Shown here piece by piece: positions 56,136-64,000 of a stretch of 64,000 nt of DNA (its first letter is position 1; every line of letters begins with the position of its first letter). Both the position numbers and the translations under genes were made by a program. The notes under the pieces are model-generated. The model was not told where the DNA came from. It saw nothing but the letters and a program-made list of their open reading frames with translations, and searched no databases. The DNA comes from Streptomyces mayonensis (lineage in GTDB: Bacteria > Actinomycetota > Actinomycetes > Streptomycetales > Streptomycetaceae), in the NCBI RefSeq assembly GCF_018982965.1, contig NZ_JACBYP010000009.1, positions 55,970 through 119,969 of the forward strand, read 5' to 3'.

Positions 56136-56684
56136 TCATAAGCTCCCGGGCAGGTCGAGACGCATGATCTGGCGGTGCATGCCCGGACCGAAGTAGTCCG
56201 GACGCAGCCCCCCGTCGGGCTCCTCCGGGCGGAAGCCCAGCGAGCGGTAGAGGAAGATGGCGGCGAGGTTGGCGGGCTCCACCGTGAGGCGGACCACCTG
56301 GATGCCGTCCCGTCGCAGCCGGGCCAGCACCTCGCGCATCAGCTCCCGGCCCAGCCCGTGGCGGCGCCGGTCCTGCGTCACGCACAGGCCGAGGATCCAG
56401 CTGTCCGCGCCGAGCGTCCGGGTGGCGGCGAGCACGTATCCGCGCAGCCGGCCCGTGCCGTCGTCGAGGACCAGGAAGTGCTCCTCGTACATGTCGAAGA
56501 GCTGGCGCAGCAGGAACCCGGGATAGGCGAAGTCCTGGAAGACCTCCTCGTCCAGCCGCCGCAGCTCCGGCAGGTCGGACTCCCGGGCCGGCCGCAGGTC
56601 CAGTGGCTGGTCGTCCGGCGGGGAGTCGGGTCGCGTGAGCTGGTCGTGGTGGTCGAGGGAACGTTCCAGCGGTTCGGCGGTCAT
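56136..56684 (-). CDS. GNAT family N-acetyltransferase
   Basis: A 182-aa protein. The acetyl-CoA loop is VTQDRRRHGLGRELM, followed by VVRLTVEPANLAAIFLYRSLGF, as in RimI-type acetyltransferases. About 27 polar residues precede the domain. The ATG at 56684 is preferred, because upstream in-frame sequence overlaps the divergent promoter region. Acceptor substrate unknown. Confidence 0.88.
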   Translation of the reverse strand: MTAEPLERSLDHHDQLTRPDSPPDDQPLDLRPARESDLPELRRLDEEVFQDFAYPGFLLRQLFDMYEEHFLVLDDGTGRLRGYVLAATRTLGADSWILGLCVTQDRRRHGLGRELMREVLARLRRDGIQVVRLTVEPANLAAIFLYRSLGFRPEEPDGGLRPDYFGPGMHRQIMRLDLPGSL

Positions 56685-56957
56685 GCAACCCCCTGGTCGG
56701 ACGGCGTCAATCATGGGCACCCAGGCCGCCCACCCGAAGGAGTGAGGACTCATGTGGCGGCCAGTGTCTGCTTCTGGCTAGAGTGAGCGTCCAACTTGCC
56801 GCATGCAAGGGCGAGTTAAGGTGTGCGACCATGCGCCCGACGTGCGCCGGGCGGATGAGGATGGCGTATTCACCCGCTGTTGCGAAGTCGCATTGTCACT
56901 TACCGTGAACAGTGCTGGGGATTTGTCCAAATTCGAATGGAACGTGGCAGGGTGACT
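56685..56957. promoter_or_regulatory. Divergent intergenic region before the SCO2525-2521-like cassette
   Basis: About 270 bases, AT-richer than average between 56780 and 56960 (for example ATTTGTCCAAATTCGAATGG). It should hold the promoters of the acetyltransferase and of the methyltransferase cassette. I could not pick out confident -35/-10 boxes. Confidence 0.45.
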
Positions 56958-57713
56958 ATGGATCGCAACGCCGACGCGCCGTGGTCGAAGTTCGATCCAG
57001 AGGTGTACGTCGACAACAATTACCGGACGCCGCTCGAAGTCGACCTGCTGATCGTCCGGTTGCTGCGCGACTACCTCACCCGCTGCTTCGACGGGACCCT
57101 TCCGCGCTCGGCGCGCGGCATCGACGTCGGCGCCGGTGCGAACCTGTACCCGGGCCTGTCCATGCTCCCCTGGTGCGAGAAGCTGGTCCTGCTGGAGTTC
57201 GCCCCGTTGAACGTCGAGTACCTGGAGAAGCAGGTCTCCCCGGCCGGGTACGACATCGCCTGGGACCCCTTCTGGGACGTACTGCGCGAAGCGCCCGCCT
57301 ACGGGGCCGTCGACCGGCCCAGGGACCGGATCGGCGAGGTCGCCCGGGTGGAGCGGGGCAGCCTCTTCGACCTGGAGGGCGGCACCCGGCGCTTCGACCT
57401 CGGGACCATGTTCTTCGTCGCCGACTCCATGTCGGAGGCGTCCGAGGAGTTCCACCGCGGCGTGCGGTGCTTCATGGGTGCGCTCGGCGAAGGGGCGCCG
57501 TTCGCCGCCGCCTTCATGAAGGAGTCCGTCGGGTACCGCGTCGGCGACCACGACTACCCGGCCTACCGGGTCAACGAGGAAACGGTCGCACAGAGCCTGG
57601 CGCCGTTCACCGGTGAGCTGGAGATCCACGACCTGCACCACTCGGTGCGGCCGGGGCACGAGGGAATGCTCCTCGCCCTGGGACGGCGCAACGCGGAGAT
57701 TGCCGCCCCCTAG
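56958..57713 (+). CDS. SAM-dependent methyltransferase, NNMT/PNMT type (SCO2525-like)
   Basis: A 251-aa class I methyltransferase. The SAM motif is GIDVGAGANLYPG (about 54-66), with the acidic LLEFAPLNVEYL as motif II. The N-terminal WSKFDPEVYVDNNY resembles the substrate lid of nicotinamide and phenylethanolamine N-methyltransferases, which act on small amines. The target here is unknown and could also be a protein or a metabolite made by the cassette. ATG 56958 is chosen (AGGG upstream), but in-frame starts exist further upstream. It is first in the row of cassette genes. Confidence 0.85.
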   Translation: MDRNADAPWSKFDPEVYVDNNYRTPLEVDLLIVRLLRDYLTRCFDGTLPRSARGIDVGAGANLYPGLSMLPWCEKLVLLEFAPLNVEYLEKQVSPAGYDIAWDPFWDVLREAPAYGAVDRPRDRIGEVARVERGSLFDLEGGTRRFDLGTMFFVADSMSEASEEFHRGVRCFMGALGEGAPFAAAFMKESVGYRVGDHDYPAYRVNEETVAQSLAPFTGELEIHDLHHSVRPGHEGMLLALGRRNAEIAAP

Positions 57714-57727
57714 GAACGGGGACATGC

Positions 57728-57743
57728 ACAACGGGGACGTTGT
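57728..57743. promoter_or_regulatory. Short inverted repeat between methyltransferase and SCO2524-like gene
   Basis: ACAACG-GGGA-CGTTGT is a perfect 6-bp inverted repeat in the 68-base gap. It could be an operator or a weak terminator inside the cassette. Confidence 0.4.
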
Positions 57744-57781
57744 CCACACAGGGCAACGAGGTCTGTACGAGGGGTACGGGG

Positions 57782-59626
57782 ATGCAGATCAAGCCACGCC
57801 AGCACCTGTTGGACATCTGGCAGGCCATGGCGCGTCATTCGTTCGACGACGGCAAGCTCGTCCGGGGGGACACCGACGGGCTCAGCAGCGTCGCCGACGC
57901 AGAACGCCTGCTCTGCCTCCTCTACCCGGCCACCGAGGTGCCCGCCTTCCGCCTCGACCAGCCGGACACCACCGAACGCGACGTCCTGCGCGCTCTCGAA
58001 CGGGTCGGCAGCCGCCTGGAGATCCCGCCCAACCTGATAGCCGCGCTCACCCAGTTCATGCGCACCCACACCGCCACGGACGACAGCCCCACCTTCTCCG
58101 GCGGCCACTACTTCCGCCCCGCCGAACCCGGCGGCACGGTCACCCACGAACAGCGCCAGCTGGGCGTGGTCGACTCCTACTCCATGTCCGTCACGCTGTG
58201 CCTCGCCACCCTGGGATTCCTCAAGGTCTACGAGAACACCACGACCCGCCCCGAGGTCCTGAAGGCCATCGCCGAGCTGCGCGACGCCACCAACGCCCGG
58301 CTGACCGCGGCCATGATCAGCCTGCTGCGCTCCTTCACCGTGAACGTCTTCGACGCCGAGTCGGAGCAGGGCAAGCGGCTCATCGAGGTCATCGGCCAGG
58401 GCGGACAGTCCGACCGCCTCGTCCTCCAGCAGTTCTCCCGCAGGCTGCGCCCACTGCGCGCCACCATCATCGAGAGCCTCTCCCGCGGCATCCAGGTCGA
58501 CGAGGGCATCCGCGACGAGAGCCAGCTCTTCGAATGCGGCTGGGCCTGGGGCATCGTCAAGGACGCCCCCGAGATCACCGACCTCAACACCCCGGCCCCC
58601 GGCCAGCCCGACGGCATCGCCGACCGGCTGCCCTACGTCTACTTCACCGTCACCGCCCTCGACGGCATCCAGGACCTGTTCTCCGACCGCACCCTCACCC
58701 TCGGCCTGCTCGACGCCGACCAGCAGAAGCTCGCCGAGATGCTGCGCCTGCGCTGGGAGCTGAGCCAGCAGTACTGGTCCGCGGTCGCCCGCTTCGGCGC
58801 CGACCGCTGGCCCCTGGAGGACCTGCCCTGGCAGACCACCGGCCTGCGCCTGGAGTCCGAGTACTTCTCGCTGACCGTCGCCGCCATCCTCGTGCACGAC
58901 CTGGTCCGCCGGAAGGCGACCGACGACGACCTCACCCGCACCGTCGCCATCATGGAGCGCCTCGCCGACCGCGGCCGCGTCACCAGCCGCATGACCCGGC
59001 AGGACCCGACCCTCCTGCTGCACACCCCCGGCGTCACCATGCCGCTCGCCGGATCCGAACGCGCCGGCGGGCAACTCCTGTGGCGGATGACCGACTTCTC
59101 CGCCCAGCTCCTCAAACGGATCATCCAGCTCGCCGAACTCTCCCGGAACATCGGCGCCCAGGACCGTCTGCTGCGCCTGGCCGAGCAGTCCTTCGAGCAC
59201 CTGTGGAAACGACGCATCGACGAGGAGGAGGGCGCCGGCCTCTGGGACAACATCCAGGCCGTCTTCCCGGACGCCCGGGACGTCGGACACCGCCTGTCCT
59301 GGAGCATCACCGAGCGCGTCACCGAATGCCTCGTCGCCGCCCGCATGCTCTACGAACAGCAGCCCATCCGCAGCCCCGAAGTCGCCGAACTGGCCCGGGA
59401 ACTGCTCAGCGAGGCCACCCACCTGTTCGGCAAGGAGCAGCTGGAGGCGTCGGCCGCTGCCGACGGCAGCAGAGCCAGGGCCATGCGGAGCATCGAGAGC
59501 CGCCTCGACCACGCCCGCAACCTGGTCGACGACCGGCCCGCGACCGCCTTCGCCCTGGCCCTGCCCGTGCTCCAGGAACTCGACACCCTGGCCCAGGCCA
59601 GGGGCGCCGCCGCCCAGGAGGTGTGA
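57782..59626 (+). CDS. SCO2524-like protein of unknown function
   Basis: A 614-aa protein, largely alpha-helical by appearance, with no transmembrane segment or signal peptide and no nucleotide-binding or catalytic motif that I can see. Charged helical stretches recur (RRLRPLRATIIESLSRGIQV, LLRLAEQSFEHLWKRRI) and suggest a repeat-type scaffold. It matches the SCO2524 family, known only from this cassette. It overlaps the P-loop gene by 4 bases (GTGA), so the two are translated together. Inference: a scaffold or substrate-binding partner for the P-loop protein. Confidence 0.82.
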   Translation: MQIKPRQHLLDIWQAMARHSFDDGKLVRGDTDGLSSVADAERLLCLLYPATEVPAFRLDQPDTTERDVLRALERVGSRLEIPPNLIAALTQFMRTHTATDDSPTFSGGHYFRPAEPGGTVTHEQRQLGVVDSYSMSVTLCLATLGFLKVYENTTTRPEVLKAIAELRDATNARLTAAMISLLRSFTVNVFDAESEQGKRLIEVIGQGGQSDRLVLQQFSRRLRPLRATIIESLSRGIQVDEGIRDESQLFECGWAWGIVKDAPEITDLNTPAPGQPDGIADRLPYVYFTVTALDGIQDLFSDRTLTLGLLDADQQKLAEMLRLRWELSQQYWSAVARFGADRWPLEDLPWQTTGLRLESEYFSLTVAAILVHDLVRRKATDDDLTRTVAIMERLADRGRVTSRMTRQDPTLLLHTPGVTMPLAGSERAGGQLLWRMTDFSAQLLKRIIQLAELSRNIGAQDRLLRLAEQSFEHLWKRRIDEEEGAGLWDNIQAVFPDARDVGHRLSWSITERVTECLVAARMLYEQQPIRSPEVAELARELLSEATHLFGKEQLEASAAADGSRARAMRSIESRLDHARNLVDDRPATAFALALPVLQELDTLAQARGAAAQEV

Positions 59627-60546
59627 GCGTGCTGGTCTTCGCCGCCTCCGACAAGGGAGGCACCGGACGGTCGGTGACCAGCGCCAACCTGGCCTACCAA
59701 CGGGCACTCACCGGCGACCACGTGGCCTACGTCGACTTCGATTTCGGCTCGCCCACCGCCGCCGCCGTCTTCGACGTGCCCGGCGCCATGCGCGGCGTCG
59801 AGGAACGCGGCCTCCACTCCTACCTGGAGGGCGAGAGCGCGGAGCCGGTCCGCATCGACGTCTGGCGCCAGACCGAGCACCCGCTGCTGCGCTCCCGTCC
59901 CAATCAGTCCGGCCGCCTGGTGCTCTTCCCCGGCGACATCGGCGGCGGCGAGTTCGCCACCGGCGACGAGGCCCTGGAGCGGTGCGTCGACCTGCTGCTC
60001 AGGCTCAACACCGAGTTCGACGTCACCTTCGTCGACCTCAGCGCCGGCCGCAGCTACGCCGTCGACATGGTGCTCGCCGCCACCGCCCACCCCCGGATGC
60101 GCAACCTCCCCTTCCGCTGGCTGATCTTCCACCGCTGGACCCGCCAGCACGTGATCGCCGCCTCCGGACTCGTCCACGCCGAGCACGGCATCATCGGCAG
60201 CGGCATCGAACGCGGCCACGACGAGGACGCCCTGCGCGCCGCGATCCGCTTCGTCCGGGCCGCCGTACCCGACCCCGAGGCACCGCTGGGGCCCCAGGGG
60301 TCGACCGCGCAGGCCACCTGGATGCAGGCCCGCGACGAGGCGCTGCGCCGGCTCGCCGCCGAGTACCGCATCGGCGACAGCGTCGTCCTCGGCATCGTGC
60401 CGCTGGAGCCCATCCTCCAGTGGCACGAACAGCTGATCACCGAGGACGACGTCCTCTCCACCCAGATCGCCAACAAGGAAACCCTGGACGCGCTGGAGGA
60501 GATCGCCCGGCGCCTGACGGACGACACCCACTGGGGGCGGCTGTGA
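59623..60546 (+). CDS. Variant P-loop ParA-like protein (SCO2523-like)
   Basis: A 307-aa protein resembling ParA/MinD ATPases. The N-terminal strand and loop LVFAASDKGGTGRSVTS (P-loop at 11-17) keeps the signature Lys of the deviant Walker A motif but has Arg where the P-loop Lys should be. VAYVDFDFGSPTAAAVF matches the switch I/A' region, and DVTFVDLSAGRS resembles the Walker B/switch II DxxG strand with Ser instead of Gly. ATP binding may be kept while hydrolysis is weak or lost. It overlaps both neighbours by 4 bases. Confidence 0.85.
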   Translation: MSVLVFAASDKGGTGRSVTSANLAYQRALTGDHVAYVDFDFGSPTAAAVFDVPGAMRGVEERGLHSYLEGESAEPVRIDVWRQTEHPLLRSRPNQSGRLVLFPGDIGGGEFATGDEALERCVDLLLRLNTEFDVTFVDLSAGRSYAVDMVLAATAHPRMRNLPFRWLIFHRWTRQHVIAASGLVHAEHGIIGSGIERGHDEDALRAAIRFVRAAVPDPEAPLGPQGSTAQATWMQARDEALRRLAAEYRIGDSVVLGIVPLEPILQWHEQLITEDDVLSTQIANKETLDALEEIARRLTDDTHWGRL

Positions 60547-61508
60547 CGGAGTCCGTGTTCCGCGAGACCACCGCCGAGCCGCGCACCCAGTCGGTGCCGC
60601 TGGCCCACCTCTCCGTGGAGCTGGGCCACCTCTACATGGAGGACTTCGAGGCAGGGCCCGAACGGCTGCGCGCGCACTTCACCGAAGTACGCCCCTGGGT
60701 GGAGGCGGCCCGCGCCGCCGCCACCGCCCGGGCCGGCGGCAAGCGGGCCCGGGTCAGCACCTGCTTCCTCATCGACGACTACTTCACCCGCTTCTCCACC
60801 CCCGCCGAGGTCGTCCCGACACTCCTCGCGGAGGCCGAACGGGCCGGACTGACCATCGACTACCTGGCCCGCGAATCCGGCTGCGCCGTCACCGGCAAGA
60901 TCCCCGTCGCCGAGTCCGTGGCCGCCCGGATCGTCGAGTCCCCGCCCCCGGGGAGCCACGGGTTACGCCCGCCCGCCGCCCAGACCGGCTGGCTCGCCAA
61001 CGGCGAACGCAGCCCCGTGGCCCGCGCCCCGCAGGCCATGAAACGGGCCGTCGGCTGGCAGCCGCCGCACGAGACCGCGGCCCGCCGCCACTCCGTCTTC
61101 CTCGACGTCGAACTGTGGAGCGACGACGACGGCGACCGCACCTGGTCCTGCCCGTTCCTCGCCGCCGTCTGGCAGCTCGCCCGCCTCGGACTCCTGCGCA
61201 ACGAGGGCGAGGCCGTCCTCACCCCCCAGCCGCACACCGCCACCGCCGGCTTTCCCGACCGGTGGGACGACCTGCCCACCCTGCTGAAGCTCAACGACCG
61301 CGCGGACCCCTTCGCCGCCTACCGCACCTGCTCCGTCCTGCCCACTCGCTTCCTCCCCGTCGAGCACGCCGTCCGCGTGATCCTCGACCAGATCGAGGTC
61401 GACCCGGGAGCACTGGCCCAGGTCGCCGACCGCTCGGGCAAGGAACGCACCGCCGTCCCGGACTCGGTCGCCGACCGCATCTCCTACGTCTACTACGCGG
61501 GTCTCTGA
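60543..61508 (+). CDS. SCO2522-like protein of unknown function
   Basis: A 321-aa soluble protein with N-terminal LAHLSVELGHLYMEDFEAGPER and a mid-region STCFLIDDYFTRF, where the acidic pair could sit in an active site or binding pocket. The C-terminal third includes PTRFLPVEHAVRVILDQIEVDP. No recognised catalytic signature. Codon 141 is TTA. It overlaps the P-loop gene and is separated from the next by one base. It belongs to the SCO2522 family seen only in this cassette. Confidence 0.82.
   Translation: MTESVFRETTAEPRTQSVPLAHLSVELGHLYMEDFEAGPERLRAHFTEVRPWVEAARAAATARAGGKRARVSTCFLIDDYFTRFSTPAEVVPTLLAEAERAGLTIDYLARESGCAVTGKIPVAESVAARIVESPPPGSHGLRPPAAQTGWLANGERSPVARAPQAMKRAVGWQPPHETAARRHSVFLDVELWSDDDGDRTWSCPFLAAVWQLARLGLLRNEGEAVLTPQPHTATAGFPDRWDDLPTLLKLNDRADPFAAYRTCSVLPTRFLPVEHAVRVILDQIEVDPGALAQVADRSGKERTAVPDSVADRISYVYYAGL
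60963..60965 (+). promoter_or_regulatory. TTA leucine codon in the SCO2522-like gene
   Basis: The only clear in-frame TTA I found in the coding genes of this window. In Streptomyces, TTA is read by the bldA tRNA, which becomes abundant late in growth, so translation of this gene and its coupled neighbours may depend on bldA. Confidence 0.8.
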
Positions 61509-61509
61509 C

Positions 61510-62490
61510 ATGGCGCCGCGGCAGAGCACCCCGCGCACCGCCCTCTCCTGCGGCGAGGTCCGCACCAGCCTGCTGCCCGCCCGGCAGGCCCTCGACATCC
61601 GTTCCGCCGCCGGGCTCCTCGCCCTGCGCGCCGACGAACGCGTCCTGCTCTCCGAACGCCCCGGTCTCTACGCGCGTTCCCCCGCCACCCTCACCGGCGT
61701 CGACTGCCCGCTGCCCAGCGCCAACGGTGCCCGGGTCCGCGCCGTCGGCACCGTCACCGCGCACGCCGCGCTCACCGAGGGCCGGGTCCTGCAGACTTCC
61801 GCCCACTGCAGCCTGCCCGCCACCGGCCCCGACCAGCGCCGCCCCTGGGGCGAGTACCTGGTGCGGCCCGGCGTCGTCGAGCCGCTCGGCAAGCTCCCCC
61901 ACGAGGCGGTCGCCCGCGGCGTCCTCGACGGACCGCGCCGCGGCGACCTGGACGTCGGCCTGATAGCCGACGGGCTGCTCACCCGGCTGCTGCGCCACCC
62001 CCTGCTCGACCAGCGCCCGCCCTTCCGCTCCCGCCCCACCCGGCTGCGCTGGGCCGCCCTGCCGGCGGCGCCGGGCGAGGGCCCCTCGCTCGAACGGTTC
62101 ACCCTCGCCGAGGACGAACTGCGCACCGTACGCCTGCGCGTGCCCGAGGACACCGCCGCGGCCGACCTCGCCGCGCTCTGCAACGACCTCGCCCTGCACG
62201 ACTGGCTGCTCACCAACGTCGTCCGCATGCTCGACGGCATCCGGCTGGGCGCCCCCTCCGCCGAGGACCCCGGGGCCGCCGTCCGGGCACTGCGCCCGGC
62301 CGTCGACCACCTGCTCCACCTGTGGATGCCGGGCGCCCGGGTCACCCGCGAACTGGCCGCGCTGTGGGGCCCGCTGGAGGAACGCCCCGGTTTCACCCGG
62401 CAGTGGCAGGCCATGGTGCAGCGCATCCGCGACCAGCTCACCCTGCACACCGTCCAAGCAGTCCACCGGGAGGCGGAACCGGCTCCCTGA
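61510..62490 (+). CDS. SCO2521-like protein of unknown function
   Basis: A 326-aa soluble protein. Its N-terminal part is beta-rich (GEVRTSLLPARQALDIRSAAGLLALR, LTGVDCPLPSANGARVRAVGTV). The C-terminal part is helical (HDWLLTNVVRMLDGI, VDHLLHLWMPGARVTRELA). I see no known motif. It starts one base after the previous stop (TGAcATG). It is the last of the tightly packed core; the next gene is 73 bases away with its own ribosome-binding site. Confidence 0.8.
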   Translation: MAPRQSTPRTALSCGEVRTSLLPARQALDIRSAAGLLALRADERVLLSERPGLYARSPATLTGVDCPLPSANGARVRAVGTVTAHAALTEGRVLQTSAHCSLPATGPDQRRPWGEYLVRPGVVEPLGKLPHEAVARGVLDGPRRGDLDVGLIADGLLTRLLRHPLLDQRPPFRSRPTRLRWAALPAAPGEGPSLERFTLAEDELRTVRLRVPEDTAAADLAALCNDLALHDWLLTNVVRMLDGIRLGAPSAEDPGAAVRALRPAVDHLLHLWMPGARVTRELAALWGPLEERPGFTRQWQAMVQRIRDQLTLHTVQAVHREAEPAP

Positions 62491-62563
62491 CCCGGCCCCG
62501 CAGCCCGGCACGCACATCCCCGCACCCCGATCCGACGCACATCCCAACGGGGGGAGAAGCGAG

Positions 62564-63745
62564 ATGAGCACGGCACAGTCACCCCGACCCGACGACACGC
62601 CCCGCACGTCCGGTCCGGCCGACCTGAAGGGGGAGTCCCCCTGGGCGCGCACGCTCCTGGTCGCCCTGGTCGTCGGCGCCCTCTTCTGGGCCGTCACGGC
62701 ACTGCTCGCCCCGGACAGCGGCACACTGCGGCAGTTCGTGTCCGCCGTGCTCTGCGCCGGCGCGGCCGTGACCGTCCAGTACGTCCTGGGCCTGGCCCCG
62801 CAGGACCGCGCACGGCTCGACGACAGCCGCCCGGACGACGCACGCCTGGACCACGCGCGGCTGGAGGAGCACACCCGCAGCGTCGAGGAGCACACCCGCC
62901 GGGTGGAGAGCGCCCTGGCCGAGCACACCACCGCCGTCCGCGACGGCCTGAACCGGTACGACGACGAGCTGAAGACCGGCCTCACCCGGCACACCGAGGA
63001 CGTCAAACAGCTCGTCGAGACCCACGTCGCCCAGACCGACCACCACACGGCCGAGTCCGCCGGCGCACGCCTCGACCCGGTCCGCATCGACCGGCTGCCG
63101 GACCTCGCCAAGGGCTTCGCCGACGTGCTCCTGCCGAGCCCCTCCATCCTGCACACCTTCGTCCACCTGGAGATGTCCCGGGTGGTCGGCCACATGGCGG
63201 ACCTCACCAACCTGAGCGCCGAGTGCCCCGGCGAGAACCACGACTGGATGCTCACCCTCACCCGGGCCGCCGAGCACTCCATCCTTGCCACCAGCACCTC
63301 CGTCGACCGGGAGTTCTGGAGCAGCGAGCCCGCCGGCCGCTACCTCGACGCCCAGCAGGCCGCCATCGACGAACAGGGCGTCACGGTGCGCCGTCTGTTC
63401 CTCCTGGAGAGCGCCCGCGAACTCGACGACCGGCTGCTGCGCCTGTGCGAGGAGCAGGAGTTGCGGCGCATCGACGTACGCGCCGCCGTCCTGCCCGAAC
63501 TGCCCCCGCACCTCCAGCGCGGCACCACCAACGACTTCATCCTCTACGACGAGGAGGTGTCGTTCGAGATCGAGCAGGACCTGCGCGACGTCAACGTCCG
63601 CACCCGGCTCACCGCCCGTCAGGAATACGTACGCGACCGCCTGAAGCGCTTCAGGGAACTCTGGGACGCGGGCATGGGCCTGCGCGAACTGGAGGTCCGC
63701 GTCGACGACGAGGAGGACGGCAACTGGATGGTGGACCGGGCCTGA
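62564..63745 (+). CDS. Membrane-anchored coiled-coil protein with a PLD-like or unknown C-terminal domain
   Basis: A 393-aa protein with GGGGGAGA upstream. Two transmembrane helices (TLLVALVVGALFWAVTALL, about 30-48, and FVSAVLCAGAAVTVQYVLGL, about 57-76) lead into a His/Glu/Arg-rich coiled coil with EEHTRSV/EEHTRRV repeats. The soluble C-terminal 200 residues (DWMLTLTRAAEHSILATSTS, VRRLFLLESARELDDRLL, TNDFILYDEE) have the alternating strand-helix look of phospholipase D-like sensor domains without an HKD motif. Role unknown; as a last gene it could tether or signal for the cassette. Confidence 0.75.
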   Translation: MSTAQSPRPDDTPRTSGPADLKGESPWARTLLVALVVGALFWAVTALLAPDSGTLRQFVSAVLCAGAAVTVQYVLGLAPQDRARLDDSRPDDARLDHARLEEHTRSVEEHTRRVESALAEHTTAVRDGLNRYDDELKTGLTRHTEDVKQLVETHVAQTDHHTAESAGARLDPVRIDRLPDLAKGFADVLLPSPSILHTFVHLEMSRVVGHMADLTNLSAECPGENHDWMLTLTRAAEHSILATSTSVDREFWSSEPAGRYLDAQQAAIDEQGVTVRRLFLLESARELDDRLLRLCEEQELRRIDVRAAVLPELPPHLQRGTTNDFILYDEEVSFEIEQDLRDVNVRTRLTARQEYVRDRLKRFRELWDAGMGLRELEVRVDDEEDGNWMVDRA

Positions 63746-63833
63746 CCTTCGGCGCGGTGCGGTCCTCTTAAGTCGCCGGGCCGTAGACCGACGGCGGACT
63801 GCCGCCGGTGCCCGGCGTCGGCACAGTGGCCGC

Positions 63834-64000
63834 ATGGAGAAGACCAGCACGAGCACGCGAAGCAAGGGAATCAGCCGGGCGCGTTTCCTCACCGGGGCGG
63901 CGGCCGCGGGACTCGGGGGAACGGCGCTCCCGGCAACCGCCGCACCGGCGCAGGGGGCGCACGAGGCGCGTGAGGCGGAGGGGGCGGGCGAGGCGGCGCG
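63834..64000 (+). CDS. Secreted protein with Tat-like signal peptide, 3' truncated by window edge
   Basis: ATG 63834 opens a frame that runs to the end of the window (55 codons). It begins MEKTSTSTRSKGISRARFL, followed by a hydrophobic TGAAAAGLGGTALPATA and an AxA-type cleavage region. This resembles a twin-arginine signal with only one visible Arg pair variant (SRARFL), so Tat export is plausible but not certain. The mature protein lies beyond the window. Confidence 0.65.
   Translation, partial: MEKTSTSTRSKGISRARFLTGAAAAGLGGTALPATAAPAQGAHEAREAEGAGEAA

Noticed and set aside
57613..59620. An open frame continuous with the P-loop gene running upstream across the SCO2524-like gene
   Set aside because: It is a shadow frame of the 57782 gene; the P-loop protein has a family-like start at GTG 59623 with 4-bp overlap coupling.

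Overview
This window is chromosomal DNA from a Streptomyces species. It is very GC-rich, coding third positions are almost all G or C, GTG starts are common, and TTA leucine codons are nearly absent (one clear case). Gene order matches, in reverse numbering, the S. coelicolor core-chromosome segment around SCO2583 to SCO2520. That assignment rests on recognising the families and their order; no search was run. I see no prophage, integrase, transposase or CRISPR array.

Layout. 1-7.4 kb: the tail of a membrane protein linked to the spore-wall locus, an M48 protease, two tiny membrane proteins, nadD, an LCP/LytR_C envelope protein (pdtA-like), rsfS, a histidine phosphatase, and two identical tRNA-Ala(GGC) genes flanking two small zinc-ribbon proteins. 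7.7-10.7 kb: a leftward pair, a b-type cytochrome membrane protein followed by a NuoF-like flavoprotein with a C-terminal ferredoxin, probably a small NADH-to-heme electron-transfer module. 11.0-14.2 kb: leuS with a leucine leader peptide and attenuator. 14.4-23.3 kb: a membrane coiled-coil protein, DegV, ComEA/ComEC, a YceI protein, holA and rpsT. 23.5-31.5 kb: lepA, an acyl-CoA synthetase, a HATPase-GAF-PP2C regulator and hemW. 31.5-38.2 kb: DUF3097, an MBL hydrolase, CIRCE-hrcA-dnaJ, a nitronate monooxygenase, rsmE and a lipoprotein. 38.3-45.3 kb: a tricorn protease, a HIT protein, an RNase Z-like hydrolase, an adenine/adenosine deaminase and a PfkB sugar kinase. 45.3-50.2 kb: the leftward phoH-ybeY-CNNM-mmcQ and CDA-like-era group. 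50.4-53.1 kb: a GH1 glucosidase and a protealysin-type M4 protease with its emfourin inhibitor. 53.3-56.7 kb: leuA with its leucine leader, a TerB-like protein and a GNAT acetyltransferase.

57.0-63.7 kb is the most unusual part. It is a rightward run of a NNMT-type SAM methyltransferase, a 614-aa helical protein, a ParA-like protein with an altered P-loop, two proteins of unknown function (one carrying a TTA codon) and a separate membrane-anchored coiled-coil protein. The first five match the uncharacterised SCO2525-SCO2521 cassette of actinobacteria, and this is the best candidate here for an undescribed system. The window ends inside a gene with a Tat-type signal peptide.

Cross-cutting themes. 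leuS and leuA sit at opposite ends of the window but carry related leucine-rich leader peptides, so leucine tRNA charging and leucine synthesis probably answer to the same signal. Many genes have a -10 hexamer 6-8 bases before the start codon and no Shine-Dalgarno sequence, as expected for leaderless transcripts. Small duplications involving gene ends recur after era, after degV and at the cytochrome/flavoprotein junction. An 18-codon insertion sits inside leuS.
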